From NCBI GenBank assembly GCA_019633425.1, contig WSUB01000013.1, positions 372,001 to 436,000 on the forward strand: a DNA stretch of 64,000 bases, written 5' to 3'. Position numbers and translations under genes: made by a program. Every line of letters starts with the position of its first letter. Positions within the stretch are counted from its first letter, which is position 1. The notes beneath the pieces are model-generated. The model ran no database searches, had not been told where the DNA came from, and saw only the letters and a list, made by a program, of their open reading frames with translations. This stretch comes from Tulasnella sp. 424. Lineage: Eukaryota; Basidiomycota; Agaricomycetes; Cantharellales; Tulasnellaceae. Shown in pieces: positions 1 through 9,841 of the stretch.

Positions 1-1445
1 TTGACTGAGATTAGATCAACGGGGACCCTCGCTGCGGGAGAAAAGGCCCTAGCGGAGCTGCGAAAGCGCAAGCTAGTCCAGCAGAAGTGAGCGAGCCATG
101 GGTCGTCGCGCGACCTGCCTAGCGACTCACCTTCCTCTCAACGCCGTTCAGGAAGTTGCTATGGTTCTCGGCTCAGAAGGGCCCCAACTTCAGCACATCC
201 TTGGATAAGCTAGAAACGGACTTGACAGCGGAGATGCTCCAATCGTGAGTCATGTGGTGTCCTCGAAATCCCCTCCTCCCTCTCTGATTTCTCTTCATGC
301 AGCGGCGCGTGGAAGACTGCCAAGTTTAAGAAATACAACTTCGACGCTGAGGGCATCCCTCCAAACGGTGGCGCATTGCATCCTTTGCTCAAAGTTCGAG
401 AGGAGTTCCGGAATATCTTTATGGAGATGGGGTAACGAAGTCTTTGGTCTATCGCACAACCATGCGACGAAACTGATAGAGAACTGCGTTATCAGTTTCG
501 CTGAGATGCCAACGGCTCAATTCGTCGAATCTGGTTTCTGGTGTTTCGACACCCTCTTCGTGCCACAACAGCATCCAGCTCGAGATCTCCAGGACACTTT
601 CTACGTCTCAGGTCAGCTACTCCACACCCTCTAATCTCATACCAGAGTCTAACATACGAGCCTCCTCTCCTCTAGACCCACCCGAGTCCCTCCCTCCGCC
701 AGCAGACTACTACGAAAAAGTTCAGAAGGTTCACACCGTGGGCGGATACGGCTCAATCGGATACCGAGCACCCTGGTCAGATGCCGACTCGCGCAAACTC
801 CTCCTACGAACCCACACGACCGCCTCCTCATCAAACCTCCTCTGGCGCTTGGCAAACCGGAAAGGAGGCTTCAAACCCGTCAAAATGTTCTCCATCGACC
901 GCGTCTTCCGAAACGAAGCGACCGACGCCACTCACTTGGCCGAGTTCCATCAAGTCGAAGGAGTCGTCGCCGACTATGGGATTAGTTTGGCGGATTTGAT
1001 CGGCTTCATGCAGACTTTCTTCCAGAAGATGGGGATCCACAACTTGCGATTCAAGCCGGCTTACAATCCTTACACAGAGGTGCGCGACAGGCTGGCCTGG
1101 CTATCCGCCGGGATTTATAGCTGACGACGTGCCCTGCTAGCCTTCACTCGAGATCTTCGCCTTTCACCCCATGCTGAATAAATGGGTCGAAATCGGCAAT
1201 AGCGGCATGTTCCGGCCTGAGATGTTGGCACCCATGGGTCTTCCAGACGGTGTCCAAGTGCTTGGTTGGGGCCTGAGTCTCGAACGACCAACGATGATTC
1301 GGTGCGTAGCACTTCCATTGCTTCTAGAAAACCTCAGTCCTTAAACGATCTCCAAAATAGGTACGGAATCAACAACATCAGAACTCTTGTCGGACATAAA
1401 GTTTCAATCGAGAGCGTTGAAAAGTCTCCAGCAGTGCGGTTCTAA
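1..1445 (+). CDS. FRS2: Phenylalanyl-tRNA synthetase alpha subunit, cytosolic (5' end outside window)
   Basis: This is the catalytic alpha chain that charges tRNA-Phe in the cytosol as an alpha2-beta2 enzyme. Exons read as 1-86, 152-244, 303-431, 496-611, 676-1079, 1141-1301 and 1361-1445, all with GT..AG introns and matching phases. The joined protein shows class II synthetase features: [12 protein letters not shown] (motif 1 region), [19 protein letters not shown] (motif 2), and a C-terminal [11 protein letters not shown] (motif 3) ending in a short tail. The reading frame is open at base 1, so the N-terminal domain lies upstream. The next gene converges on it from the other strand, about 210 bp away. 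The assignment is secure. Confidence 0.95.
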
Positions 1446-1654
1446 ATCTACCATTTGATGTGAATAACTCTACAGTTGGAAACGATAATAATTAGTTGGG
1501 GTAGAAAAGGAGAGAACAAAGCACTCAAAGGCGTAAAGGAACGAGAGTAGAAGTCCGACGATTTAAATCGATATCACGAAAGTTACAGCAGAAACCAAGA
1601 CTTGCGTCTCGACAAGTCCCCTTTATTTTTCCCATACCACATCCGAAAACGAAG

Positions 1655-3130
1655 TTATAACCGTCGAGTTAACTCCGCGAACCTCCTTCTGTCTTCTTCC
1701 CCGGCTTCCATCGCGTCATCCCGTTCTCCAGGACTCTGATCCCAATTCGGGGGCAAGCCAAGCCCAGTTCGAATGCGGTCGGCACTGTTCTGCACTCTGT
1801 TGTGAACTAATCCGAACGCGGCTTCAATCTGGGCGATGATCTCTTGTTCCTGAGCCAACTCCTCCGCAGTTGGTGGAGGTCTGGGATTGGCGGCTTCGTG
1901 AGCGGCACGCCGAACGCCGCGCTCCCACCGTTTCACTCTCCAGAAACCGAGGACAGAGGTGAGGAGTACGAACCATCCAACAGTCATGAGGAAGAAGGAA
2001 AGCCATTCGTTGGCGGTTGTGGCTGTGGCTTGGATGGACGCAATAGTGTCTGGGTCTAAAGCCATCGTGTTGTTCTTGTCCGCCAGGGCTTCGTAATACT
2101 TCCGAGCATCGTCCGCGGTTGCGAAACTGGGTCGTGGTTCAGCTGGAGTCCCATCTTGGTTCGGCCAGCCCCAAAGGTTATCCTGCTGGTCGCCCTCGAA
2201 GTCCATCCGTTGCCGCAGGTAGAAGCCGTATTGAATGAGGGTGACGCCAAGGCCGGCACGAGAACCGCATTTGGCTGCGTGCGTGGTGTGAAGGAGATAT
2301 GTGAGGAGGAAGCCAACAAATTGGAAGGACATGGAAACCAGAAGGTTCCAAAGGAAGGAGAAGACCGAGCCTGTAGGCAATTGGTCCACGATGAGTTCAC
2401 CATCTGCACCGGGTGCGGTTGAGGTTACGATCGTCGTCTCCCAATACGCAGGGACAGCGTCAGCTTGAGCAGATTGATAAGACTAGAAGTAATGCCAAGT
2501 CAGCGCTCATGCCAGAATGACGTTGGTCGAGATTGCAATTCATTGGGTACTACTTACCGGAGGTGCCTCCTTTTGTACCTCCTCGGGAGCAAAATGTACA
2601 CCCGAGTTGGTAGCTTCCTGTATTGCTTGCGAAGGACCAACGGGTTTCGCGGACATATTGGCGAATACACCATCATTACCGACACCCCCGCCTCGCTCGT
2701 CTCGGACATAGTGCGTTGGCAAGATGGTGCCAAGAGCACGACGGAAGATGTTCGGCCTGCTTGGGCCTGCTGGAACAGGACCTACGGGTACGTAGCCGTT
2801 GGAGTTTCCGTAGGCAGTGACGGGCGGGGGTGAGCCGGGTGGCGGTGGATAGTCGTACTCGAAGTCGTAAGTGCCAGGGATGGGTGGTGCTGGCGCTGAC
2901 ATAGCGAGTGACCGGCGCGTGTTCAAGGCCGATGTTGGAGAATCCTCATCGCCCGCGAGAGGATGGGACTGCGATGAGTGTACGGTAGACTGCGAAGATG
3001 GGAGGAGTGGAGCACGATCCTGGTCTGGGTGGTCGTCATGCAAGTGATCCTCGTCGTCGGAATCATCGAACGCAGCGTTCATCTCATCTTGCTGGTTTGA
3101 AGTTGGTAAAGGCGCATATCGAGAAGACAT
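1655..3130 (-). CDS. BSD2: Bsd2/NDFIP-family adaptor for NEDD4-type ubiquitin ligase
   Basis: Bsd2 proteins are Golgi/endosome membrane adaptors that bring membrane cargo such as metal transporters to the HECT ligase Rsp5/NEDD4. Two exons (3130-2558 and 2482-1655) give about 466 aa. The N-terminal half is an acidic, proline-rich cytosolic region with a YDYPPPP stretch. The conserved block ADAVPAYWETTI precedes three hydrophobic segments: one around FSFLWNLLVSMSFQFVGFLL, one around the GLGVTLIQYG segment, and one around the WLSFFLMTVGWFVLLTSV stretch. A PPSY motif, a classic WW-domain ligand, is created only by splicing: PP ends exon 1 and SY begins exon 2. I chose the ATG at 3130 (MSSRYAPLP) because family homology starts there; an in-frame ATG lies further upstream. 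The C-terminal tail is charged. Confidence 0.88.
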
Positions 3131-3963
3131 ATATTGAAAAGAAAAAAGAAATAAGGAAATTTGGTTGTGGTATGCGATAAGGGGATTGGGAGGAGGATGG
3201 GTTGCTGGTGGGGAAGAGACGAACCGCAGTCCAAACCTCAACGTCGACAAACAGCGCGGCGCCCCGCTCGGCATTCAGCCCGAACCTGACGACGCCTCAG
3301 AGCCTTTTGATGTCCAAGGCGACGACGCGTCGACCCCTTTAACAAACTCCCGCAGGGCATTTTAGTAATGCTAATAGAGTGGGGTGTAGCAGCTTGTATT
3401 CTCAGTCGAACGGAGGGCCCGCCCGATTATACTGAGAGGATTCATCGCCTCCTTTTTCGGAGACAACTTCGCTCAAATCCTCTCGAGCTCATCAAGAGTC
3501 AGACCGGTATTCCGTCGGTCACATGGAGGCTTTCTTTCAAACAAAGACCTGCTGACGAATCAAAAGCAACGATGATATGTTCGTGGCTTGCCCGAGCCCC
3601 GCGGGACCAAGTGACCTGCTTCTTGTGCCCGACGGGGAAGTTGTCCCTCGAGGACTTGTAGGACTCGGTGCGTCGTACGTGCTTCTATCCTAAATCAATT
3701 GGTTGAGTGACTATCGGAAGCGTCTCACGCCGAGTCCAAGTCAGCATCGAAACGCTTCTGATACAGGATTTCCTTGGTTAAGACATACCGAAGACGCCAA
3801 GTGGCTTGGAAAGTGGAGCTGAATAGTGTTTATGCATCTAAAATGATCTTCTGCCTAGGCTTTCTTCGATAGCAGGTGATCCCAGCCCTTGGGTTGTTGC
3901 CGCAAGACTCGAGCTTCTAAGTGACAGCAGTTGCCCAGAACTTGATATCTTCGGCGCTTGTAT
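3131..3963. other. Intergenic: promoter of BSD2 and upstream remnant of the tyrosinase unit
   Basis: No gene is visible. From about 3440 the sequence aligns with the region upstream of tyrosinase D (about 12,450-13,010): both carry a block around catcgcctc and a block around ttgtggcttgtctatg. This half is therefore the 5' flank of a tyrosinase unit that lost its catalytic exons (see remnant A). Confidence 0.6.
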
Positions 3964-4763
3964 ATGCACTCAGTAAACGGACCCCACTTCGATTTGTGGC
4001 TTGTCTATGACGAGTGGGCGAGAGCAGCTTCTGGACCTCGACCCAATGCCGTGACTGGGCGGTCCTTCGGCACACTTATCCCAGCTTTCCGTAGCTCCAC
4101 CCCTCTGGCAGGTGCTCCAGCTGTTGCGGCTCCCGCTTTCGCAGCTCCTCGAGCCAACATGATCGCTGCCACCGCTAACTCTCTGATGAGCGGAGCTGTT
4201 GCCGGTGTAGCCTCTGTCTTGACGGGAGCGGCCACCAATCGCATCCGTTGCAAACGGTCCGACCTCCTCGAGACAAGTTCTATGCTTATCTACCTCTGTG
4301 GAGTACCGGAGAACGAGGAGCTCTACCGAGCTGACGAACTTTTAGTTGGATCGTACGATCCTTTCGTCAACACTTACCCTAAAGGCTGCCGGAATTGCGT
4401 CAAGAGGGAGGATATGGTTCTCGAGCGATTCATTCATATGACCGCTAGCTTGATTCGGCGAGGTCTAGATGCCATGGACGCTGCCGTGGTCGAAGGATAT
4501 CTTAAGGAGAACCTCAAGTGGGCTATTCGAAAAGTAAGTTTCCGGGGCATGCCCTTGTATGACCCGCAGCTTAATATTCGCTTGCGGAATACCGGAGAAT
4601 CTGGTATAGTCAAAGATTTGAAATCACTCGAGGTTTCTGTTATTGACACACTTCTCCTTGGTCACGAGGGAGCGGAGGTTCCTGTTATTGGGGGTGTTCG
4701 CAAGCCCAACGAAGTACTTTGGACAAACCGGGAGGTCGCATTCGCGTTCCAGGCCACGCTTGA
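3964..4763 (+). pseudogene. Tyrosinase A: deletion remnant with only the C-terminal domain
   Basis: The first about 55 bases match the distal 5' flank of tyrosinase D. At about 4019 the sequence jumps directly into D's exon 7 (the stretch encoding NSTQCRDWTV), so exons 1-6, all copper ligands and the TATA box region are missing. A second internal deletion joins the codons for TYP to a point about 115 bp further on. What remains encodes the linker and the C-terminal domain (GSYDPFVN, GCRNC, KENLKWAIRK, DLKSLEVSVIDT). A one-base loss near 4720 shifts the frame just before the end, so the open frame runs on to 4821. It cannot make an active tyrosinase. Whether a C-domain peptide is still produced is unknown. 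Confidence 0.85.
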
Positions 4764-5661
4764 AACTAGAGTTGGATCTTGGTCTGAGTCGTCTGATCTA
4801 CCTCTTGTGCAATGGCATTAAGATTGGAGTGCCTATGTTCGCCTGCGCCCACTTGCATTTCTGTCTAAGCTCGGCGCTGGTGGCTAGCGCTCACTATGTT
4901 AGAGCAGGTAATTGATCACCCTCGTCAAACTGCCTTCTGCCAAGTCCTTCTTGGCTACATCTCGCACAGCAAAAGGAAGAAATAAGGAAGAAATAAGCAC
5001 TTTAACGACGAAATTGTAGGCATATGGTGTTTTTCGATGTTGCTTCAACCTAAGCTGAGGATCCTCGGGCGGCTCCGAGGCAAAGTGGATGATCTATTCT
5101 TGGCGGTCAGCTGCTCTTCAATCGAAGCCCTCGGCTCACTCCGTGAGATCCTAACTGGTGCTCTTATACTTATTTTTAGCTGTAAGCGCCGATGGGTAGA
5201 AGCCGCCTAACTATGCAAATTCCGCTTGAGAGGCGGGCTCCAGCGCTTCGACCCACGATTAGCTGGGCGATCTATCAAAAACCAGGGTCATTTATGCTAT
5301 TCGAGACAAAATTTACTTGGCAGGTGATTCTGGATGACACATGTGCGACTCTCCGGAGTCTCCGCACGCGGATTGGACAAAGCTGTGATACCAAGGTTTT
5401 GGATTTGGCGCCACGTGATCCCAAAGCGGAGAGCTTCCAATCAACCTCGGCCCAGCACAGAGGCTCCGCCCAATATGCATGGTCCCCAAACTGCACCCAG
5501 ACAATGTGCTCTTCCGAAATTCCAATGGCCGATGGTACCCCAGCGTCTATTGCATTTCACCCCTTTCGAGAGGAGCCGTCGATCCCGCAACAAATAAATA
5601 TCTTTTGTACTCGCTCTATCGTTTACCAGACACATCATTCCCTCTCCTGTTATTCACTACA
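4764..5661. other. Intergenic: 3' flank of remnant A and promoter of tyrosinase B
   Basis: No gene is visible. The block around 5100-5170 (gcggtcagctgctcttc at 5103-5119 and following) recurs after tyrosinase C (about 12,130) and after D (about 15,998), marking it as part of the duplicated tyrosinase unit. The last 100 bases before the ATG at 5662 are pyrimidine-rich with an AT-rich stretch (aaataaata) near 5590. Confidence 0.5.
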
Positions 5662-7931
5662 ATGAGCGAACCTATCGTGACTACCGGTGCTGCGCCCGGT
5701 TTACAACCCAGCGTTGCTCCTCGCATCGAATCCCATGACTTCGTGAAAAATGAAAGGCTATTCTCTCTTTACGTTCAAGCTCTGCGTAGGTCTTCTGTCT
5801 TCGGCCTGCGTGCTCGCTGCCCTAGCCGTTAACCTACGCTCTCTATCAGAGCGTTTCTATGATAGCCAAGAAAACAAAGCCGACTCTCACTTCCAGATCG
5901 GGGGTATCCATGGGCTACCGTATGGTAAGCCCTCGTGCTTTGTTTTCTCTCAAGCGACTAAAGTCGCCTTCCGTCTTTCAGTACGATGGGATAACGCTGG
6001 GCCTGAGAAGCCAGTTGGCGTTCCGGCTGGCTACTGCCAACACTCGACGGTGATCTTTCCCACTTGGCACCGACCATATTGTGCTCTCTACGAGGTTTGT
6101 TTTTCTCCTGTTTTGCTACTTTTCTCCTCTGACCCCCCCCCCCTCCCTCTGCCTTACGCAGCAAATATTGAACAAGCACGCCGTCGAGATCGCTGGAACA
6201 TATACGACCAATCGGGAGGAGTGGCAGAAAGCTGCTGCCGATCTTCGCCTTCCCTTCTGGGATTGGGCTCTTCATGCCCTTCCTCCAAAGCAGTTCTATG
6301 ACCATCGACAATACTCCGAAGTGACGATCACTCTTCCCGATGGCTCGAAGAAACCCGTCAAAAACCCAATGCTGAGTTACCGGTTCCACAGTGGCCACGG
6401 CCCAGCCCCTCCAAACCACGATAACCCGACATACAATGTGCTGAGTACTCTTCCCGCGACTCTTCGTCATCCCACTCGACCTGTCGGGCCAAACTCAACC
6501 TCCGACATCGCAAGTTTTGAAAGGTACAGTTTATCCCAGTTACCGTCCGCAGGGTACTCATGACACTTCCGCTTACGTTAGCGTGCTAACGCGTGAATTT
6601 GAAGACACTCGCCCGGATACTGCGACGCTTTTGCTGGAGGTGACAGATTGGTTTGGGTTCAGTACGCAGGCGGCGGCGAGCGGTGCGTGGACGAGGAGTC
6701 TCGAGGCTATCCATAACACTCTACACGTCAAAATCGGATTCTCCGGGCACATGAACTACGTTCCATATGCGGGTAAGGGGATGGCCGAGGGATACACGGC
6801 TGTCTTCTCTGACGATCAGAGATCCCCCTTCAGCTTTCGATCCCATCTTCTGGATGCACCACTGCAACGTCGATCGAGTGGTGGCCCTCTGGCAATACAT
6901 CAATTATAACACCTGGGTTAGTCCTCGAAATGACGCGGGTTCGACTTGGGTCACCAAACCTGGAAGCTTGGCAGACGAAAACACCCGTGAGTTAGCTGGT
7001 ATTCTGAGATAACCGGCAACGGCTAACTTCTGTTGACATAGAACTCGCCCCGTTCAGGATCGATCAAAACAGCTTTTGGACATCGACTCAGTGTCGCGCT
7101 CCGATGACTCTCCGCTATACATATCCAGACTTCCAAGGCCTCGACATGAACGATCTTCCTGCAGTTAGCACGGCCATCACTCAACGCGTCACTCAGCTCT
7201 ACTACGACAAGGATACCTTTGCTGCCTTCCCCGGACTCGTCCCGACCATGGCTGCTGCAAAAATCGCCGAGGCCCAAGCTCCGCTAGGGATTGCGGCCGC
7301 AAGCGTCCCACTTACTGGCGCCGTCGAGTCCGTAGCTGCTGCTGCTGCTAGTCTGGGCGCCTCTGGCAGCTCCCGTCGTACCCCGGAGTCTATCGAGTGG
7401 ACTGTTCGCGTTCGCTGCAAGCAGGCCGACCTGCGCCACGTCGCTTCCATCCTCATCTTCATCGACGGCGTGCCGGATGATCAATACGGCTTTATGAACG
7501 ACAAACGATATGCCGGATCATTCGATCCCTTCGTCAATCCCTTCCCCAAACTGTGCCAGAACTGCGTGGACGGTGACGGTATCGTTATCGAGGGCTTTGT
7601 CCATATTACCTACAGTTTGATCAAGCGCGGCCTGAACGTTCTTGACGCTCGTGCGGTAGAGGAATATTTGCATAAGAACCTTAAATGGGTTCCACGAATG
7701 GTATGTCTTCCGGTCCTCGACTATGCAATCAGCGATCTAACGAAACTTTCGTAGCACAATGGAGAGTATGGACGAGTTGAGGATTTGAAATCGCTTGAGG
7801 TGACTGTTATTGATACCCCCTTGGTGGGTGGGGAAGGGGTAGATATTCCAGCCATTGGAGCGATCCGTAAGCACAACGAAATCACTTTTGATAGGCCTGG
7901 TGGTCGCGTTCGTGTCCCGAGTCGTCCTTGA
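5662..7931 (+). CDS. Tyrosinase B (polyphenol oxidase), intact
   Basis: This type-3 copper enzyme hydroxylates monophenols and oxidises diphenols to quinones on the way to melanin. Eight exons (5662-5785, 5850-5924, 5982-6094, 6162-6523, 6582-6772, 6834-6986, 7042-7700, 7755-7931) give 617 aa with consistent phases. CuA histidines lie in GIHGLPY, CQHST (Cys-x-His, the usual thioether pair) and TWHRPY. CuB histidines lie in EAIHNTLH and [10 protein letters not shown]. The residue after the first CuB His is Asn, the state linked to monophenolase activity. A YTYPDF tyrosine motif closes the core; a linker then leads to the C-terminal shielding domain with a CQNC (CxxC) motif. There is no signal peptide, so the proenzyme is probably cytosolic. 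It is followed 255 bp later by S1 on the same strand. Confidence 0.93.
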
Positions 7932-8186
7932 AGAGATAAAACCAACAAAATAGTAGTGCGCTCGGGTTCCGAATAGTACTTGTCACATTGTTCACGAATA
8001 GTCTGCAATAAATGTAAAGCGTGAAAGAAATTTGAGCCAGGTTCCAGCCCCTTTGAGCTCAGTCCGATCGACCTATCGGAATCTTCAACTGCCTGCGGCC
8101 ACGATCCGAAGCCAGGTGCAGAGCTTATCATACTCATCTCGCTTGTCGACGTTTCTCCATAAACGACCACGTCAGCGCAATCCGCG

Positions 8187-8754
8187 ATGACTCGCACAAC
8201 CTTTCAATGGACGGCGCGGATTCGATGCGTCGAGAATAAGACCACGACTAACATATCTTTCCTCATATTCTTCGGCCCAGTACCAGAGGGATCGGACGAT
8301 CCTCGAGGTAGTCCGCATTACGTCGGCTCCTGGGACACTTTCTTCGATGACTTGGCCCAGGACAGCCTGAACCCTGGGGACAAGACACCTACCGTGATCC
8401 AATCGTTTGTCAACCTCACTCGAGCGATGACCAAAAGGCTGGGTAGTGATGGGCTGCAGCCGGCGGTCGCAGAACCTTTTCTAAAAGAGAATCTATCGTG
8501 GTGCATTCTCAGGGTGAGACCATGTATAACCCATTAATGTACCATGCTCATGCTGTAGTCATCAGCAAATTGATAACCAAAGAATTGACCTTAACGAGGT
8601 CCCATCCCTCGAGGTCGTTGTCCTCGCTATCCCGATGACAGACTCCGGAAACGGTCCTCCTCGAAAATCGGGACCTCCGGTAGAGTATCCCGACATCACC
8701 GAAGGGAAGGAAGGAGGATATCGTAGTCACGAGGATAATGAAGCCGGGGTGTGA
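8187..8754 (+). CDS. S1: free-standing tyrosinase C-terminal-like domain protein
   Basis: Two exons (8187-8513, 8566-8754; 52-bp intron) give 171 aa. The whole protein aligns with the C-terminal domain of tyrosinases B and D: QWTARIRC, ILIF-like strand then GPVPEG, YVGSWDTFF, QSFVNLTRAM, FLKENLSWCI, then after the intron DLNEVPSLEVVVLAIP and a PDITEGKEGG end. The single intron sits where the last tyrosinase intron sits (after the LKW block). There is no copper-binding core, no CxxC, no signal peptide. It lies just downstream of intact tyrosinase B and is the most divergent of the seven such genes in the window. Role unknown; a trans-acting shield or chaperone for tyrosinase is an inference. 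Confidence 0.8.
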
Positions 8755-9239
8755 ACGTGAATCAAGATTTTGGGGAAAGAGCAGGGAGGGATGCACCGGT
8801 TCAATGTTTTGAAACGAGTTGTATGATAGCGTCGTACCCCAATTGTAAATAAATGGATGATACATCTCTTGAGTGTGGACAAAGATCATGTACACTGAGC
8901 GCCACGGTAGGGGGAGGTCTTGGCGGTTCGGGTGCGGTTCATGTGGCATTCTGTGCGACCCTTGTTTAGGCGGGACGTGCTGGAAAAGGGTCCGTCTCTC
9001 ACTTATCGGGGTCTTCATTTAGCCACATATCCCCATGATGCCCTCTGGCTCACAAGTCGTTCCGTGCAAACGTTTGATATTCGGGCACCACAACTCCACA
9101 GATGGTGGGATCCCAAGTTCCGGAAAAGAAAATATGATCACTACCATATAAAGTGAAATATGCTCATTGAGCGAGAATGAAGTTAGAAAAGAAATTCAGA
9201 GTGCTAGGGCCACTATATATGGTGCTCATACGAGTCGTC
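8755..9239. other. Intergenic, duplicated flank
   Basis: No gene is visible. The part around 8950-9130 resembles about 16,600-16,770 (both carry a tgcgacccttgt block and a gggtcttcatt block), the flank found downstream of tyrosinase D next to the complete phosphate permease gene. This shows that the duplicated segment included the 3' flank of that permease. Confidence 0.55.
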
Positions 9240-9625
9240 TACGAGATTTGTTCATCACCTATCCAGCGAAGCCGAAACGCGGCGCATTGATGATGATGCC
9301 AAATAAATATTCAGAGATTACTGCAGCGCAAGGTACTGTGAGGGTCCATCCAAGATGCCTCTTAGGCGCGTCCTCCGGTTAATTGTGCTGAGGTCTCCGT
9401 TGCAGATACCAACCGCGACGGTGGCACCAAAGATGGACTGGGTGGTAGAGACTGGAAGTCCGAGTTGGGAGGCGAGGACGACAGTTGTAGCGGCACCCAA
9501 CTCCATGGTGTAGCCGCGGGAAGGGGAGTGAAGAGTGATGCGGTTACCAAGAACACTCTGCATGATACCGTTAGAGCCAGAAATTAGCGAGGTGAAGATA
9601 GATATACTGTGATGGTATAGCCGTA
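9240..9625 (-). pseudogene. 3' fragment of a PHO-4 family phosphate permease
   Basis: It aligns with the last exon, last intron and a few bases of the preceding exon of the complete permease at 16,928-18,822. It keeps the conserved QSVLGNRITLHSPSRGYTME start of the last exon and the SQLGLPVSTTQSIFGA block, then loses frame after DLSTIN. The homology ends abruptly near 9625, where the 5' flank of tyrosinase C begins. It has no promoter or upstream exons, so it is a passenger of the tyrosinase duplication. Confidence 0.85.
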
Positions 9626-9841
9626 AGTGGTGAAGTATACACTTAATACATGGTCCCCACTTCTATTTGTGGCTTGTCCATGGCGAGTGGGCCAAATTGT
9701 GCGGTGGCCAGCTTGGGCACGAAGACCCCCTCGTCGTTGTCAAGAAATAATCCCATTCCACTCCATCTACTTCTGGTGTGAATACGCCTGCTCTATCATG
9801 CTCTCGTCTTCATCAAACATTCATCGTCTCTCCTCTGCCCA

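Noticed and set aside
3958..4821. 287-codon open frame of remnant A as a normal gene
   Set aside because: Its first codons are promoter sequence of the sister copies, it reads through the last intron, and it ends after a frameshift; it is a deletion product.
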